Of a DNA stretch of 64,000 bases, positions 51,358-59,366 are shown piece after piece; positions within the stretch are counted from its first letter, which is position 1; every line of letters starts with the position of its first letter. Source of the DNA: Nocardia gamkensis NBRC 108242 (GTDB lineage: Bacteria > Actinomycetota > Actinomycetes > Mycobacteriales > Mycobacteriaceae). The DNA is taken from contig NZ_BDBM01000027.1 in the NCBI RefSeq assembly GCF_001612985.1, positions 62,001 through 126,000 of the forward strand, read 5' to 3'. The notes under the pieces were generated by a model. The model worked only from the letters and a program-made list of their open reading frames with translations. It was not told where the DNA came from and searched no databases. Both the position numbers and the translations under genes were made by a program.

Positions 51358-51993
51358 TCAGCGCTCGAGGACGGCGCGGTGCAGCAGTTCGCCGATGCGC
51401 CGGTGGATCAGCGCGGTGTCGTCCCCGTCGGCGACGAACTCCAGGAACAGCGCCGCACCCGCCGCCAGTGCGATGACGGCCTTGGCGTCGAGTTCGGCCT
51501 GCCCGCGGGGTTCGCCGGCACCCGGCCGGGCGGCCCCGCCACGGCGTCCGGCCGTGTCGCCCGCGGCGAAGAGCGCGGCCGCCGGTGTGCTGAACCCGGC
51601 CCACAGCCGGTGGCGCAAGTGCGGGTCGTGATCGAGCGCGGTCAACAGGCCCGGGACCGCGGCGCGAACATCGGCGCGCGCGAACAATTCCCGGCTGCCG
51701 CGCAACACCCACTCGATCCACCCGTACTGGTCGGTGCCCTCGAACGGGCCCAGGTCGGGTGTCTCACCCAGAACGGCGTGCAGCACCAACTCCGCCTTCG
51801 ATTGCCAGCGGCGACCGATGGAAGCCCGGCCGACTCCGGCGCGTGCCGCCACCGCCCGGACGCTCAACTCGTCCCATCCGACTTCGGCCAACATCTCCCG
51901 GACGGTCGCCAGCACGCGCTGCTCGACCGACTCGTCCCGAGGCCGGCCGACGCTTCGGGGCCCCGACCGCGGGTCCTCTGCCGTTTCGCCCAT
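51358..51993 (-). CDS. TetR-family regulator
   Basis: A 211-residue TetR protein with GRPRDESVEQRVLATVREML before the helix-turn-helix (LSVRAVAARAGVGRASIGRR). The C-terminal domain contains a Gly/Arg/Pro-rich loop (GRRGGAARPGAGEPRGQ). It is divergent from the epimerase gene at 52215, and a perfect 17-base palindrome (52015-52031) lies between, so it probably represses that gene and itself. Confidence 0.9.
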   Translation of the reverse strand: MGETAEDPRSGPRSVGRPRDESVEQRVLATVREMLAEVGWDELSVRAVAARAGVGRASIGRRWQSKAELVLHAVLGETPDLGPFEGTDQYGWIEWVLRGSRELFARADVRAAVPGLLTALDHDPHLRHRLWAGFSTPAAALFAAGDTAGRRGGAARPGAGEPRGQAELDAKAVIALAAGAALFLEFVADGDDTALIHRRIGELLHRAVLER

Positions 51994-52014
51994 GCCGCTT
52001 CCCGCCTTCTATTA

Positions 52015-52031
52015 CGATGCCACTGGCATCG
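52015..52031. promoter_or_regulatory. Probable TetR operator
   Basis: CGATGCC (52015-52021) and GGCATCG (52025-52031) form a perfect 7-base inverted repeat with a 3-base centre, 22 bases upstream of the TetR start. A further half-site-like ATGCCGATGC follows. Confidence 0.65.
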
Positions 52032-52214
52032 AATTTATGCCGATGCTCCGGGCCATTGTCGCGGCGCGCCGAAGGCGCCCCGTGGGCGGCCCGGACAGGT
52101 GAGCTCAGGGTGACGAAGGAATGGCATGGGCGGACGAAACGGTCGACCGTGGACGGCGGCGCGGGGAACGGAAACGCGGCAGCGGTCGACCGGAAACGAC
52201 AAGGGGTAGCCGGG

Positions 52215-53207
52215 ATGCGAATCGCGGTTACCGGCGGCACCGGCTACCTGGGTGCGCATACCGTTTCCGCACTGCTGCGCGCGGGCCACAGCGTCGTGCT
52301 GCTGGTCCATCCGAGCGAATCGGTCCCGGCGGCGGTCGGCATGTTCGATGCCGGGCCCGAAGCGCTGTCGGTGCTGCCGGGCGACATCCGGGATCCGAAG
52401 GTGGTCGAGGCGTTGCTCGACGGATGCGGCGCCGTCCTGCACGCGGCGGGCGTGGTCGGCACCGACAACCGGCGCGAGCAGTTGATGTGGGAGGTCAACG
52501 CCGACGCGACAGCCACCGTGCTGGCGCGCGCGACAGCGCTCGGGCTGGACCCGATCGTCCACGTCGCCAGCTACAGCGCCCTTTTCCCCAGCCCCGATCC
52601 GGTCATCACGCCCGACAGCCCGACCGCGCCCGGCCGCAGCGCCTACGGCCGCACCAAGTCGGCCGCCGACCGGATCGCCCGGGCGTTGCAGGCCGCGGGT
52701 GCGCCGATCGTCATCACCTACCCCTCCAGCGTGGTCGGTCCCGGCCTCGGCGCACAGGCCGGGATCACCTCCGACGGCTGGGGCGCGATTCTGCGGGCCC
52801 GGATCGCGCCGCGGATTCGCGGCGGGATGCAGATGATCGACGTCCGGGACGTGGCCGCCGTGCACGCCGCCGTCATGCGTCCCGGTCTCGGACCGCGGCG
52901 CTATCTGTGCGGCGGTCACCTGGTGGCGTTCGACGAGATCGTGGACATCCTGGAAAGCGCTGCCGGACAGCGGATCCGGCGGGTCCCGGTGCCGAAGGCC
53001 GCGCTGCTGGGACTCGGGCGGCTCACCGACGCCGCCGCCCGCTTCCTGCCGATCAGCGCCGGGCTCAGCTACGAGGCCGCGTGGTTGCTGACCACCGCCA
53101 CACCGACCGACGATTCCCGGACCCTGGCCGAGCTCGATCTGCGCTGGCGGCCCATCCGGGACGCCATCGTCGAATCCGTACGGCGCGAGAATGGTTCGCG
53201 CACGTGA
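52215..53207 (+). CDS. NAD-dependent epimerase/dehydratase-like protein
   Basis: A 330-residue extended SDR, started at the ATG at 52215 (MRIAVTGGTGYLGAHTV) with AAGGGG upstream. It has GCGAVLHAAGVVG, SYSALFPS for the active-site Ser, and YGRTKSAADRI with an intact YxxxK. It resembles dihydroflavonol-reductase-like SDRs that act on ketones or lipid substrates. It is probably under control of the divergent TetR gene. It is followed 15 bases later by the tail of an SDR gene on the opposite strand. Confidence 0.88.
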   Translation: MRIAVTGGTGYLGAHTVSALLRAGHSVVLLVHPSESVPAAVGMFDAGPEALSVLPGDIRDPKVVEALLDGCGAVLHAAGVVGTDNRREQLMWEVNADATATVLARATALGLDPIVHVASYSALFPSPDPVITPDSPTAPGRSAYGRTKSAADRIARALQAAGAPIVITYPSSVVGPGLGAQAGITSDGWGAILRARIAPRIRGGMQMIDVRDVAAVHAAVMRPGLGPRRYLCGGHLVAFDEIVDILESAAGQRIRRVPVPKAALLGLGRLTDAAARFLPISAGLSYEAAWLLTTATPTDDSRTLAELDLRWRPIRDAIVESVRRENGSRT

Positions 53208-53222
53208 GGGACCGCGAGCCGG

Positions 53223-53340
53223 TCAGATCAGCTCGCGGGATATAGCCGCGACGAGACCGCCGTCGATGATCAGATCCTGGCTGTTGACGTAGGACGCCTC
53301 GGCGGACGCGAGGAATGCCACTGTCGAGCACAGCAAGTCC
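53223..53340 (-). pseudogene. C-terminal scrap of an SDR oxidoreductase gene
   Basis: On the minus strand the frame ending at 53223 reads TVAFLASAEASYVNSQDLII and then DGGLVAAISRELI, the unmistakable end of a classical SDR. Upstream of TVAFLAS the likeness ends and the frame soon meets a stop (about 53390). The rest of the gene, about 200 residues, is absent from the window. This marks the left border of the inserted island. Confidence 0.8.
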
Positions 53341-53632
53341 CACAGCGTGTGTAGATACCAACGCCGCGATGCTGCACGGCATCATCAATGACCCGCGTGC
53401 ACACCGAACACCACGCACGCCAACAGAGTCCGCCGAACAATTGCCGTCGCTAGCGGAGCACGCCCAGCGGCACGGAAACCGCCGCGCCGCAAGCCCTGGA
53501 GGCGTGGCCGACCACTACTCTCGTCGCGGATCGTGAATTGCCCGTAGTACGGATGGTATTACCCCACTGGTTCACCTCCCTACGGCTCGCGCCTCGCGAA
53601 TGGTCAGTACCGCAAAGCCCTATCCTGAGACC

Positions 53633-53974
53633 ATGCCCAGCGAGTGCGTGAACGTGTCTGTCGTTGTGACCGCCAACGGCTCTGTCGCCGAAGCGACACA
53701 TGATCAGGAACAGATTGCCGATGTCCGGGTACAGCCCCTCCCCTCAGGTGCTTTCGATGTTGCGTTCCTCGCCACCATGGAACCGTCGACCAGCCGCTCC
53801 ATTGTTGAAGCCACCGCCGAGGGCGACGCTCACGCCTCCGTCGAGGGACTGTTCTGTAGCTATAGCGCAGCCGACCCACGGTACCCCCACGAGGTGACGG
53901 TGCGGGTGCGGATTTCTCGCGGCCCGGAATCTATCGTCGGCGGATTCCGCCTAGACCTGCAACTTGCCCCTTAA
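53633..53974 (+). CDS. Hypothetical protein (113 aa)
   Basis: Started at the ATG at 53633 (MPSECVNVSVVV); an ATG at 53600 is also in frame. It alternates beta-type strands (VNVSVVVTANG, HEVTVRVRISRG) and ends GGFRLDLQLAP, suggesting a small all-beta domain. There is no signal peptide. Its stop overlaps the end of the convergent XRE gene by 4 bases. I do not recognise the family. Confidence 0.55.
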   Translation: MPSECVNVSVVVTANGSVAEATHDQEQIADVRVQPLPSGAFDVAFLATMEPSTSRSIVEATAEGDAHASVEGLFCSYSAADPRYPHEVTVRVRISRGPESIVGGFRLDLQLAP

Positions 53975-55209
53975 ACGGGCAGTGACCTGCGGGCGTCCCG
54001 GAATTCCTCAACAGCCTGGCCCTCCCACGGAGTGAGCGCCTGATCCAGACGTCGAAGCTCCTTTATCAACCGGCCCGAGCCCGAGCCCTGCCCTGCCGCG
54101 ATGGCTTCCAACCCCAGCCCGGCGGCATGTTCGACATCGGCGTTGCCCGCATGTGCTATCGCCGCGCGCACCAAGTACACGGCTCTGTCCCTGGCGTAAC
54201 GCCCAGGCAGCGTATCGAGCACTTCCCTGAACTGCACGACGGCACTATCGTATTTGCCCAGTGTGCAAAGGCTTCTCGCCCGGTGCACGGCGACGTAGGA
54301 GAAATCGAACCATCCCGCCCATTGCAGGTCCGGGTCTAGGTCGGGGCCGTCGAGCGATTCAAACGCCGTGTCGTAGGCTTTTTCTGCTGCTTTGTGGTCG
54401 CCCAACAGTGCGTGTCCGTGCCCGGCGCGCATATTGGCAAGAGCTTTGATCGGTGAATCGCCGGTAGCCATACGTATTGCGGCGGCAGCGAGCGCGACCG
54501 TTTCACCACCGTCGCCCTCGTCACCGGACAGGTGCGCCTTCCGATTGAGGATATAGGAGGACATGGCGTCGTTTCCGGCCGCCATAGACCACTGGAACGC
54601 TCGATCTGTCCAATACTCCGCTGTCGCGAAGTCCCCCAGGTCCTGGTACAGCCAGCCAGCGAATTCCGCATAGTTGGTTTGCATGTCGAGCAACCCGGCG
54701 ATGTCCATGCTGTTCAACTTGCGCAATTGACCGATGACTTGGATCTGCTGCTGCACAATCGGTATCACGGTCGTCGGCCCCAACAGGCTGTCCTGGTCGA
54801 CGAGCACCCGTTTAAGCTGACGGAAGTGGTCGAGGTAGTCGATATCCGCGTTGCGATTGAACATGATCTGTGGGGTGGATGCCCCGAGCGTCATCGTCGC
54901 GATGAAGTCGCGCCTGGAGAGCGGCATACAGACTTCCCCGTTCTCGTCAAGATCGTCGTGGCCCGACATACCGTATCCCTCGAAGCTGTCGGGTTGGAAC
55001 AGGGCCGCAGCGGCGATCTTCATCAGCCGCCCAGATGCCGACAGCTCCCGGTCGAGTAGCCGGACGACTTCTGGCGACGGCTTGCGGAGCCCTCGTTCGA
55101 ACCGCGACAGGTCCCCGGCGTTGAAATTGATCCGGCGAGCCAGGCTACGCAGCGATTCTTGGCCGCGAAGTCTTTTCAACTCTTCGCCAAACAAACGCCA
55201 TTGCTCCAT
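53971..55209 (-). CDS. XRE-family regulator with TPR-like C-terminal domain
   Basis: A 412-residue protein. The N-terminal helix-turn-helix is SLRSLARRINFNAGDLSRFE at about 20-39, followed by RGLRKPSPEVVRLLD. From about 120 onward, helix pairs resembling TPR repeats continue to the end. This architecture is typical of large actinobacterial XRE regulators found on plasmids and integrated elements, where the TPR part senses a peptide or small ligand. It is divergent from the small-gene operon starting at 55391, with two perfect inverted repeats between, and is the likely regulator of that operon. Confidence 0.87.
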   Translation of the reverse strand: MEQWRLFGEELKRLRGQESLRSLARRINFNAGDLSRFERGLRKPSPEVVRLLDRELSASGRLMKIAAAALFQPDSFEGYGMSGHDDLDENGEVCMPLSRRDFIATMTLGASTPQIMFNRNADIDYLDHFRQLKRVLVDQDSLLGPTTVIPIVQQQIQVIGQLRKLNSMDIAGLLDMQTNYAEFAGWLYQDLGDFATAEYWTDRAFQWSMAAGNDAMSSYILNRKAHLSGDEGDGGETVALAAAAIRMATGDSPIKALANMRAGHGHALLGDHKAAEKAYDTAFESLDGPDLDPDLQWAGWFDFSYVAVHRARSLCTLGKYDSAVVQFREVLDTLPGRYARDRAVYLVRAAIAHAGNADVEHAAGLGLEAIAAGQGSGSGRLIKELRRLDQALTPWEGQAVEEFRDARRSLPV

Positions 55210-55239
55210 GGCCCGATCTTCCCATGCGCCCTTCTACCT

Positions 55240-55268
55240 GCGTTGCACGATCGCCAACACTGCAACGC
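55240..55268. promoter_or_regulatory. Inverted repeat next to the XRE gene
   Basis: GCGTTGCA (55240-55247) and TGCAACGC (55261-55268) are perfect inverted copies with a 13-base spacer, close to the XRE start. A candidate autoregulatory site. Confidence 0.5.
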
Positions 55269-55307
55269 TGGCGCAACACAGTTGGCGGCCTCGACGCTGA
55301 ATACACC

Positions 55308-55348
55308 GCCCTGCGCCAGGTTGAGCCTCGAACTCCCTGGCGCAGGGC
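55308..55348. promoter_or_regulatory. Large inverted repeat upstream of the island operon
   Basis: GCCCTGCGCCAGG (55308-55320) and CCTGGCGCAGGGC (55336-55348) form a perfect 13-bp stem with a 15-base loop, 43 bases before the start at 55391. It may be an operator for the XRE protein or a hairpin in the leader RNA. Confidence 0.5.
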
Positions 55349-55390
55349 GATACCACCCAGACACCGAACACATATAGGGGGTCCGACCAG

Positions 55391-55621
55391 ATGCCCGTCT
55401 TGATCGTCGCCGCGCTCGGCGCTCTCGCGATCACCGTTCACCTACTGCCCAACCCGAGGGAGGAAAACGTGGGGATGAAATCGGTCAATGAACACGCCGG
55501 GTTGGCGGTCCTGTGCGAGCAGTTGACTGCCAACGGCAGGACCGCCGAAACCATTGTGCCGCAGCGAGATAGCCGCGAAGCACGGCCGTACCCGATCAGC
55601 CGGAACCGGGTGGGCCAGTGA
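55391..55621 (+). CDS. Small membrane-anchored protein (76 aa)
   Basis: Starts MPVLIVAALGALAITVHLLP, a membrane helix or uncleaved signal anchor, followed by a polar tail with no motif I recognise. AGGGGG lies about 10 bases before the ATG. It is first of a chain of closely spaced or overlapping genes (55391-57935). Its stop overlaps the next start as GTGA. Confidence 0.6.
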   Translation: MPVLIVAALGALAITVHLLPNPREENVGMKSVNEHAGLAVLCEQLTANGRTAETIVPQRDSREARPYPISRNRVGQ

Positions 55622-56283
55622 TGTACTCCGGCCAACAGAGCGCGGACAAGCCCACAGCGGTCTGCCTGGTACGCGCCGACGTATCAGGGCCTGACGCACC
55701 GCGTCACGCGGCACTCGTTCGACAGCACGCTGTGCAGCTGGGCTATACCCACGTGTACACCGTGCGCCCACCGGTCGACCACGCGGACCCGATCGGTTAC
55801 GGGCTCGGTATCGCCGCCGGGCTCGCCGTCGACGCGCTGTTCGTCTGGGACCTGTCGACGGTCGACAACATGCCCTCGCGCGTGTGCGAGATGTTCGATC
55901 TCGAAACCGTCTGCCCGCCCAGCACATGGACTGCCTCAGTGCCGACGATCGGTGACCCGCACACGCATCCCGACCACCCGCTGACCGAGTCCGAGTCACG
56001 GCGCATCATGCAGCAACACATCGGATGTCGTGCACTTTCCTGCCCTCGCAAAGCCAGCGCCTACAGCTGTCTGGTCCGTGCGGGCAAGATCGTTCCTCCG
56101 GCCGACACGCCGCGCGAACGTGCTGCCGCTCGAGGAGTCAAGTTCCAGCCCCGCCCCGGCGAGGTCCCGGCTCTGTCCGGCCCCGACCTGCCGACGTTGC
56201 TGCATGTGCTCGACGGACTGACCGACCCGGACACCGACACCCGTCCACTCCCCGCCCGCCTGCCCTCTTCCGCCGACAGCTAG
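55618..56283 (+). CDS. Hypothetical protein, possible resolvase-like fold (221 aa)
   Basis: GTG at 55618 (or ATG at 55621) overlaps the previous stop. The first 130 residues read like a Rossmann-type domain: TAVCLVRADVSGPDAPRHAA, ALVRQHAVQLGYTHVYTV, AVDALFVWDLSTVDNMPSRV. The order of these elements is reminiscent of the serine-resolvase catalytic fold, but the arginine-rich active site is not evident. The C-terminal part has four cysteines (two in GCRALSC) and a helical tail. The function is unknown; the resolvase comparison is only an impression. Confidence 0.6.
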   Translation: MMYSGQQSADKPTAVCLVRADVSGPDAPRHAALVRQHAVQLGYTHVYTVRPPVDHADPIGYGLGIAAGLAVDALFVWDLSTVDNMPSRVCEMFDLETVCPPSTWTASVPTIGDPHTHPDHPLTESESRRIMQQHIGCRALSCPRKASAYSCLVRAGKIVPPADTPRERAAARGVKFQPRPGEVPALSGPDLPTLLHVLDGLTDPDTDTRPLPARLPSSADS

Positions 56284-56291
56284 GCCGCCTC

Positions 56292-56576
56292 ATGGACAGC
56301 ATCGGCGCGAACAACGAACGCCGGACCGAGGTCGACGGGCTCGAGGTGCTATGGCAACTGGTCGACCACACCGCCCGCATCGTGTCGGTACGCGAGGCAA
56401 CCGGCGCGGTGCTGCTGTCGTGCGGCCCGGACCATCCCGACTTGGCCGCCGCCCGCGAGCGATTCCCGAAGCTGTCCGTCCTATGGGACGCGGTGCGCCA
56501 CCAACTGTGGGCTGAACTCACACCGCCGCAACAACTCTCGTACGAGAGTCAGACAAACAAGCGGCCCGCCCGATGA
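56292..56576 (+). CDS. Hypothetical protein (94 aa)
   Basis: ATG at 56292, 8 bases after the previous stop; it ends in an ATGA overlap with the next gene. It is a soluble, mostly helical protein (VLWQLVDHTARIVSVREATG, DLAAARERFPKLSVLWDAVR). No recognised family. The tight spacing shows it belongs to the same operon. Confidence 0.6.
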   Translation: MDSIGANNERRTEVDGLEVLWQLVDHTARIVSVREATGAVLLSCGPDHPDLAAARERFPKLSVLWDAVRHQLWAELTPPQQLSYESQTNKRPAR

Positions 56577-56779
56577 ACGGCTGGACTGTATTTTTGCTGG
56601 CCCTCGCAATCGTGCTCGGCCTGCCCGGCATCGCGTACATAGCGGTGCTGATGTGGCCCGAGCGTATCCCGGAAGACAAATCGGTACACGCGATAGCGGC
56701 CCGTATCCACGCCGAAGCCGACGCCGAGGACCCCCACGACGAACCGTACCCGCCCGACACACAGGAATGGCAACCATGA
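56573..56779 (+). CDS. Small membrane protein (68 aa)
   Basis: Begins MNGWTVFLLALAIVLGLPGI, a single membrane helix running to about residue 28, followed by a His/Asp/Glu-rich tail. It overlaps both neighbours by ATGA (56573-56576 and 56776-56779), which shows translational coupling. The function is unknown. Confidence 0.65.
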   Translation: MNGWTVFLLALAIVLGLPGIAYIAVLMWPERIPEDKSVHAIAARIHAEADAEDPHDEPYPPDTQEWQP

Positions 56780-57429
56780 CCCACCCTCGAACGCAGAACA
56801 CCCCCATCGCCGATCCCGCGCCACTGCCACCGGTCCACATGGTCCAAGCCGCACTGGCCTACATGCTCACCGCCCACCGCTGCGAGGACGGACCCGTCGT
56901 CTACTCCTTCGGCACCGGCGAGGACGCCACCATCGGCATCAAGGCGTGCCCGGTCGAATGGCTTCCGCCCACCGCCGAGGAGATCCACCCCTACCAACGT
57001 GCGACCCGAGGATTGCGCGCCAGCGCACCGATTCCACTGTGGGGATTCGGCCTGTCCTATGACGGGTACGCGGAATTCTCCACCGTCGACGGCTCACACG
57101 AGATGCAGAACGCACTCGCCGCCGGGTCGTTGAGCGCGCGCCCCAACGCCCGACGAGTCTGCGCCACAACAATATTCGACTACACCGGCGACCGTCGCGA
57201 CCTTCTACGCATCGAAGGGCAGACCACCACAACCGCGATCCACATCCCCGGCGAGACCAATCCGTTCCCACCACCAGGCCCAGAGGCTCACCTGTGGAGC
57301 GCGGCCATCGCACTCCACCCCGCCAACCCCGCACGGCTGACCTCATCGCCGTCGACAGGGAGTGCGGGCACGGCACTGCGCCTGCGCCGATACAGTGACG
57401 ACGACCAGCCGGAAACAGAGGGGAGCTAG
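56776..57429 (+). CDS. Hypothetical protein (217 aa)
   Basis: ATG at 56776 overlapping the previous stop. It is a soluble alpha/beta protein with VHMVQAALAYMLTAHRCEDG and WGFGLSYDGYAEFSTVDGSH; the C-terminal 50 residues are Pro/Ser/Thr-rich and probably unstructured. I do not recognise it. It is part of the coupled chain of island genes. Confidence 0.6.
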   Translation: MTHPRTQNTPIADPAPLPPVHMVQAALAYMLTAHRCEDGPVVYSFGTGEDATIGIKACPVEWLPPTAEEIHPYQRATRGLRASAPIPLWGFGLSYDGYAEFSTVDGSHEMQNALAAGSLSARPNARRVCATTIFDYTGDRRDLLRIEGQTTTTAIHIPGETNPFPPPGPEAHLWSAAIALHPANPARLTSSPSTGSAGTALRLRRYSDDDQPETEGS

Positions 57430-57431
57430 AC

Positions 57432-57935
57432 GTGGGCGACGACGAACAAATGGGTTTCGATATCGAATTCGACAACAAGACCCAAGAATTCCTTGATTGG
57501 GTCTCACCCGAACGCATGGAATCAGGAGTGCGAGCATTCCTCGCCGAAACCATCCCTGGCATCGCTGACTACACTGATGCGTGGTGGATGCCACCGTTGA
57601 CCATGCGAATCCTGGAAGCTACCAAAGAATTCTTCGGAGACAGAGCCGGATTTCTCGAGCCCAAAAATCGAGACGCGGCAGATCAATTCATTCGATTCTA
57701 CGGCGAGTGCTTCGTACGACGTGCTGGAATGTCCTGGACCAATCGCCCCGAGTGGAGCAGCGCCCCGCTGTATCACGATTTCAGCCCGGCTGTGCACGAC
57801 GGCAACGGTGACGAGCTGCGGAGCATTTTCGCGATGACAGACTATTTATTCGGCGAAGATGATGGTCCGGACATGGCGGATTATGTGATCACGTCGGCAA
57901 CCCGTGACATTCGGAAGTCTCGAAGCGGCGCATAG
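57432..57935 (+). CDS. Hypothetical acidic protein (167 aa)
   Basis: GTG at 57432, three bases after the previous stop. It is acidic and aromatic-rich (MGFDIEFDNKTQEFLDW, FIRFYGECFVRRAGMSWTNR, DYLFGEDDGPDMADYVI). Codons are noticeably less GC-biased than in the flanking chromosome, consistent with transfer. It has no membrane segment and no known family. Confidence 0.62.
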   Translation: MGDDEQMGFDIEFDNKTQEFLDWVSPERMESGVRAFLAETIPGIADYTDAWWMPPLTMRILEATKEFFGDRAGFLEPKNRDAADQFIRFYGECFVRRAGMSWTNRPEWSSAPLYHDFSPAVHDGNGDELRSIFAMTDYLFGEDDGPDMADYVITSATRDIRKSRSGA

Positions 57936-57971
57936 ATTTTCTCCACTGCATAAACGGGGGTGGGCACTGCT

Positions 57972-59043
57972 ATGCCCGATGAATACGACGCCCTACGCAA
58001 GGACATGACCCGCTACGAACGCGGCCTATATTTCGAGCTGGGTCGAGCGCATGAAATGGGGGAAACCAAAGACAAAGGTTGGGTGCAGCAATTCAGAATA
58101 CAGACCGCTAAAGGTCCTCGCGTATTGGACAACGCTCGGAGCGTAGGCCTGGGCATCGAAGGTGTCGAGCGGAAGTCGGGCAAGGTAAATGAGCGGGATG
58201 CACGCGAGCAGTTACACAAAGAGCGCAGGGCTCGAGGCCGGTCAAATAGTCCGCTCTCGGTGGGAAACCGTGGCCGGTGAAAAAGTTCCCGACAAGATAC
58301 GCCAGCAGATACGGGACCTGGTCTCCGATTCCAAGGGTAAATTTCAGCACGTCGAAATCAGTCGAGAGGCAGCGACTCGCGCTGTCGAGGTCGGGCGGAG
58401 CCTCGCATCTCAGCAATTGGAGCTGATCCGGCCGTACGAGCTGCAACGCGCCGACCGCGCGCGGGAGCGGCTGGCTAACATACGCCAGATTGTGCGGGCA
58501 CAAGAGCGAGCGGAAACATTTCGGAAAGCGCAGCAGTTCCGGGAAGCCGCTGCGCGTGGCCGGGCGGAGGCCCCGCAACGAATAGAGCGCGAGCAGGCCA
58601 AAGAGCAGGAAAAGCGAGCCCGGCAAGCGCACCAGACGCCGGAGACCGAACGGGCACGGATCGAACGGGAAGCCGCCGAACGGGTGGCGCAGGAGTTCCC
58701 AGTGCCCAGCCAGTCTCAGGAACGCGAAACCGCCGACACCGGGGAACAAGCGACCCTCGAAGCGGCCGACGCTGCCGAGCGTGCAGCAGCGGAGGCACGC
58801 GCAGCGGCAGCCGAGAAGGAACGTGAGGCAGCCGCCAAGGCCCTCGATGACACGCGGAACGCGGCGTACCGGGAGTTGGACGCGCAAGGGCGTCTGTCGG
58901 AGGTCGAAAGACTCGTGTGGTTGGGGCAGGCGCACCACCCGCAAGCAGCGGTGCGGCAACCGCCCGGTCACGAACCGGGCGTTGTACGTGGCGGCACCGG
59001 ACACGGACAAGACCGCGCACGCGGAATAACTCGCGACCGATAA
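57972..59043 (+). pseudogene. Frameshifted gene: possible nuclease-fold domain plus coiled coil
   Basis: Two frames belong together. The first (57972-58232) reads GLYFELGRAHEMGETKDKGW, RVLDNARSVGLGIEGVERKSGK and DAREQLHKERRA. The second, one frame over, continues LEAGQIVRSRWETVAGEKV and KFQHVEISREAATRAVEVG, then a long Ala/Arg/Glu coiled coil to about 58900. The switch falls near 58230-58236 and needs a change of one or two bases. The LDNAR...GVERKSG element looks like the D...ExK core of PD-(D/E)XK nucleases found in actinobacterial toxins, but this is an inference. It could be decay, a sequencing error or programmed frameshifting. Confidence 0.55.
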
Positions 59044-59366
59044 CCACTCACTCCTCCCCAATCCACGCGGGGGCGTCCATGCTCACATCTGTTCCGCCGC
59101 ATCGCAGCTTGTCAAGTGCTGCCGCGCCCCTCCGGGGCTTGCCACCCAACCCTGCTGGCCGCCAGGCATCCGGTCCGACTACTGGCCGCCGGCCGGTCGG
59201 CCCAAGGCAAGCCACTAAGGAGTGCGTAACCGAGATGTGACCCCGGCTAGTGGTGCCACCTATACACCACCTATCACTTGAGCTGCGGAACATTGCTTAG
59301 ACGAGCTAAAGCGCTGGTCTGCTGTGTCGGGGGCGCTCATCCTGCGTCTCTGCTTAACTTGTCGTT
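59044..59366. other. Intergenic region with short repeats
   Basis: About 320 bases without a gene. GGCTTGCC at 59136-59143 and GGCAAGCC at 59206-59213 are inverted copies, and CTGGCCGCC occurs twice between them. The last 100 bases turn AT-richer and should carry the promoter for the gene at 59367. Confidence 0.4.

Noticed and set aside
53315..53536. A 73-codon plus-strand frame over the left island border
   Set aside because: It overlaps the SDR scrap on the other strand and looks like random sequence.
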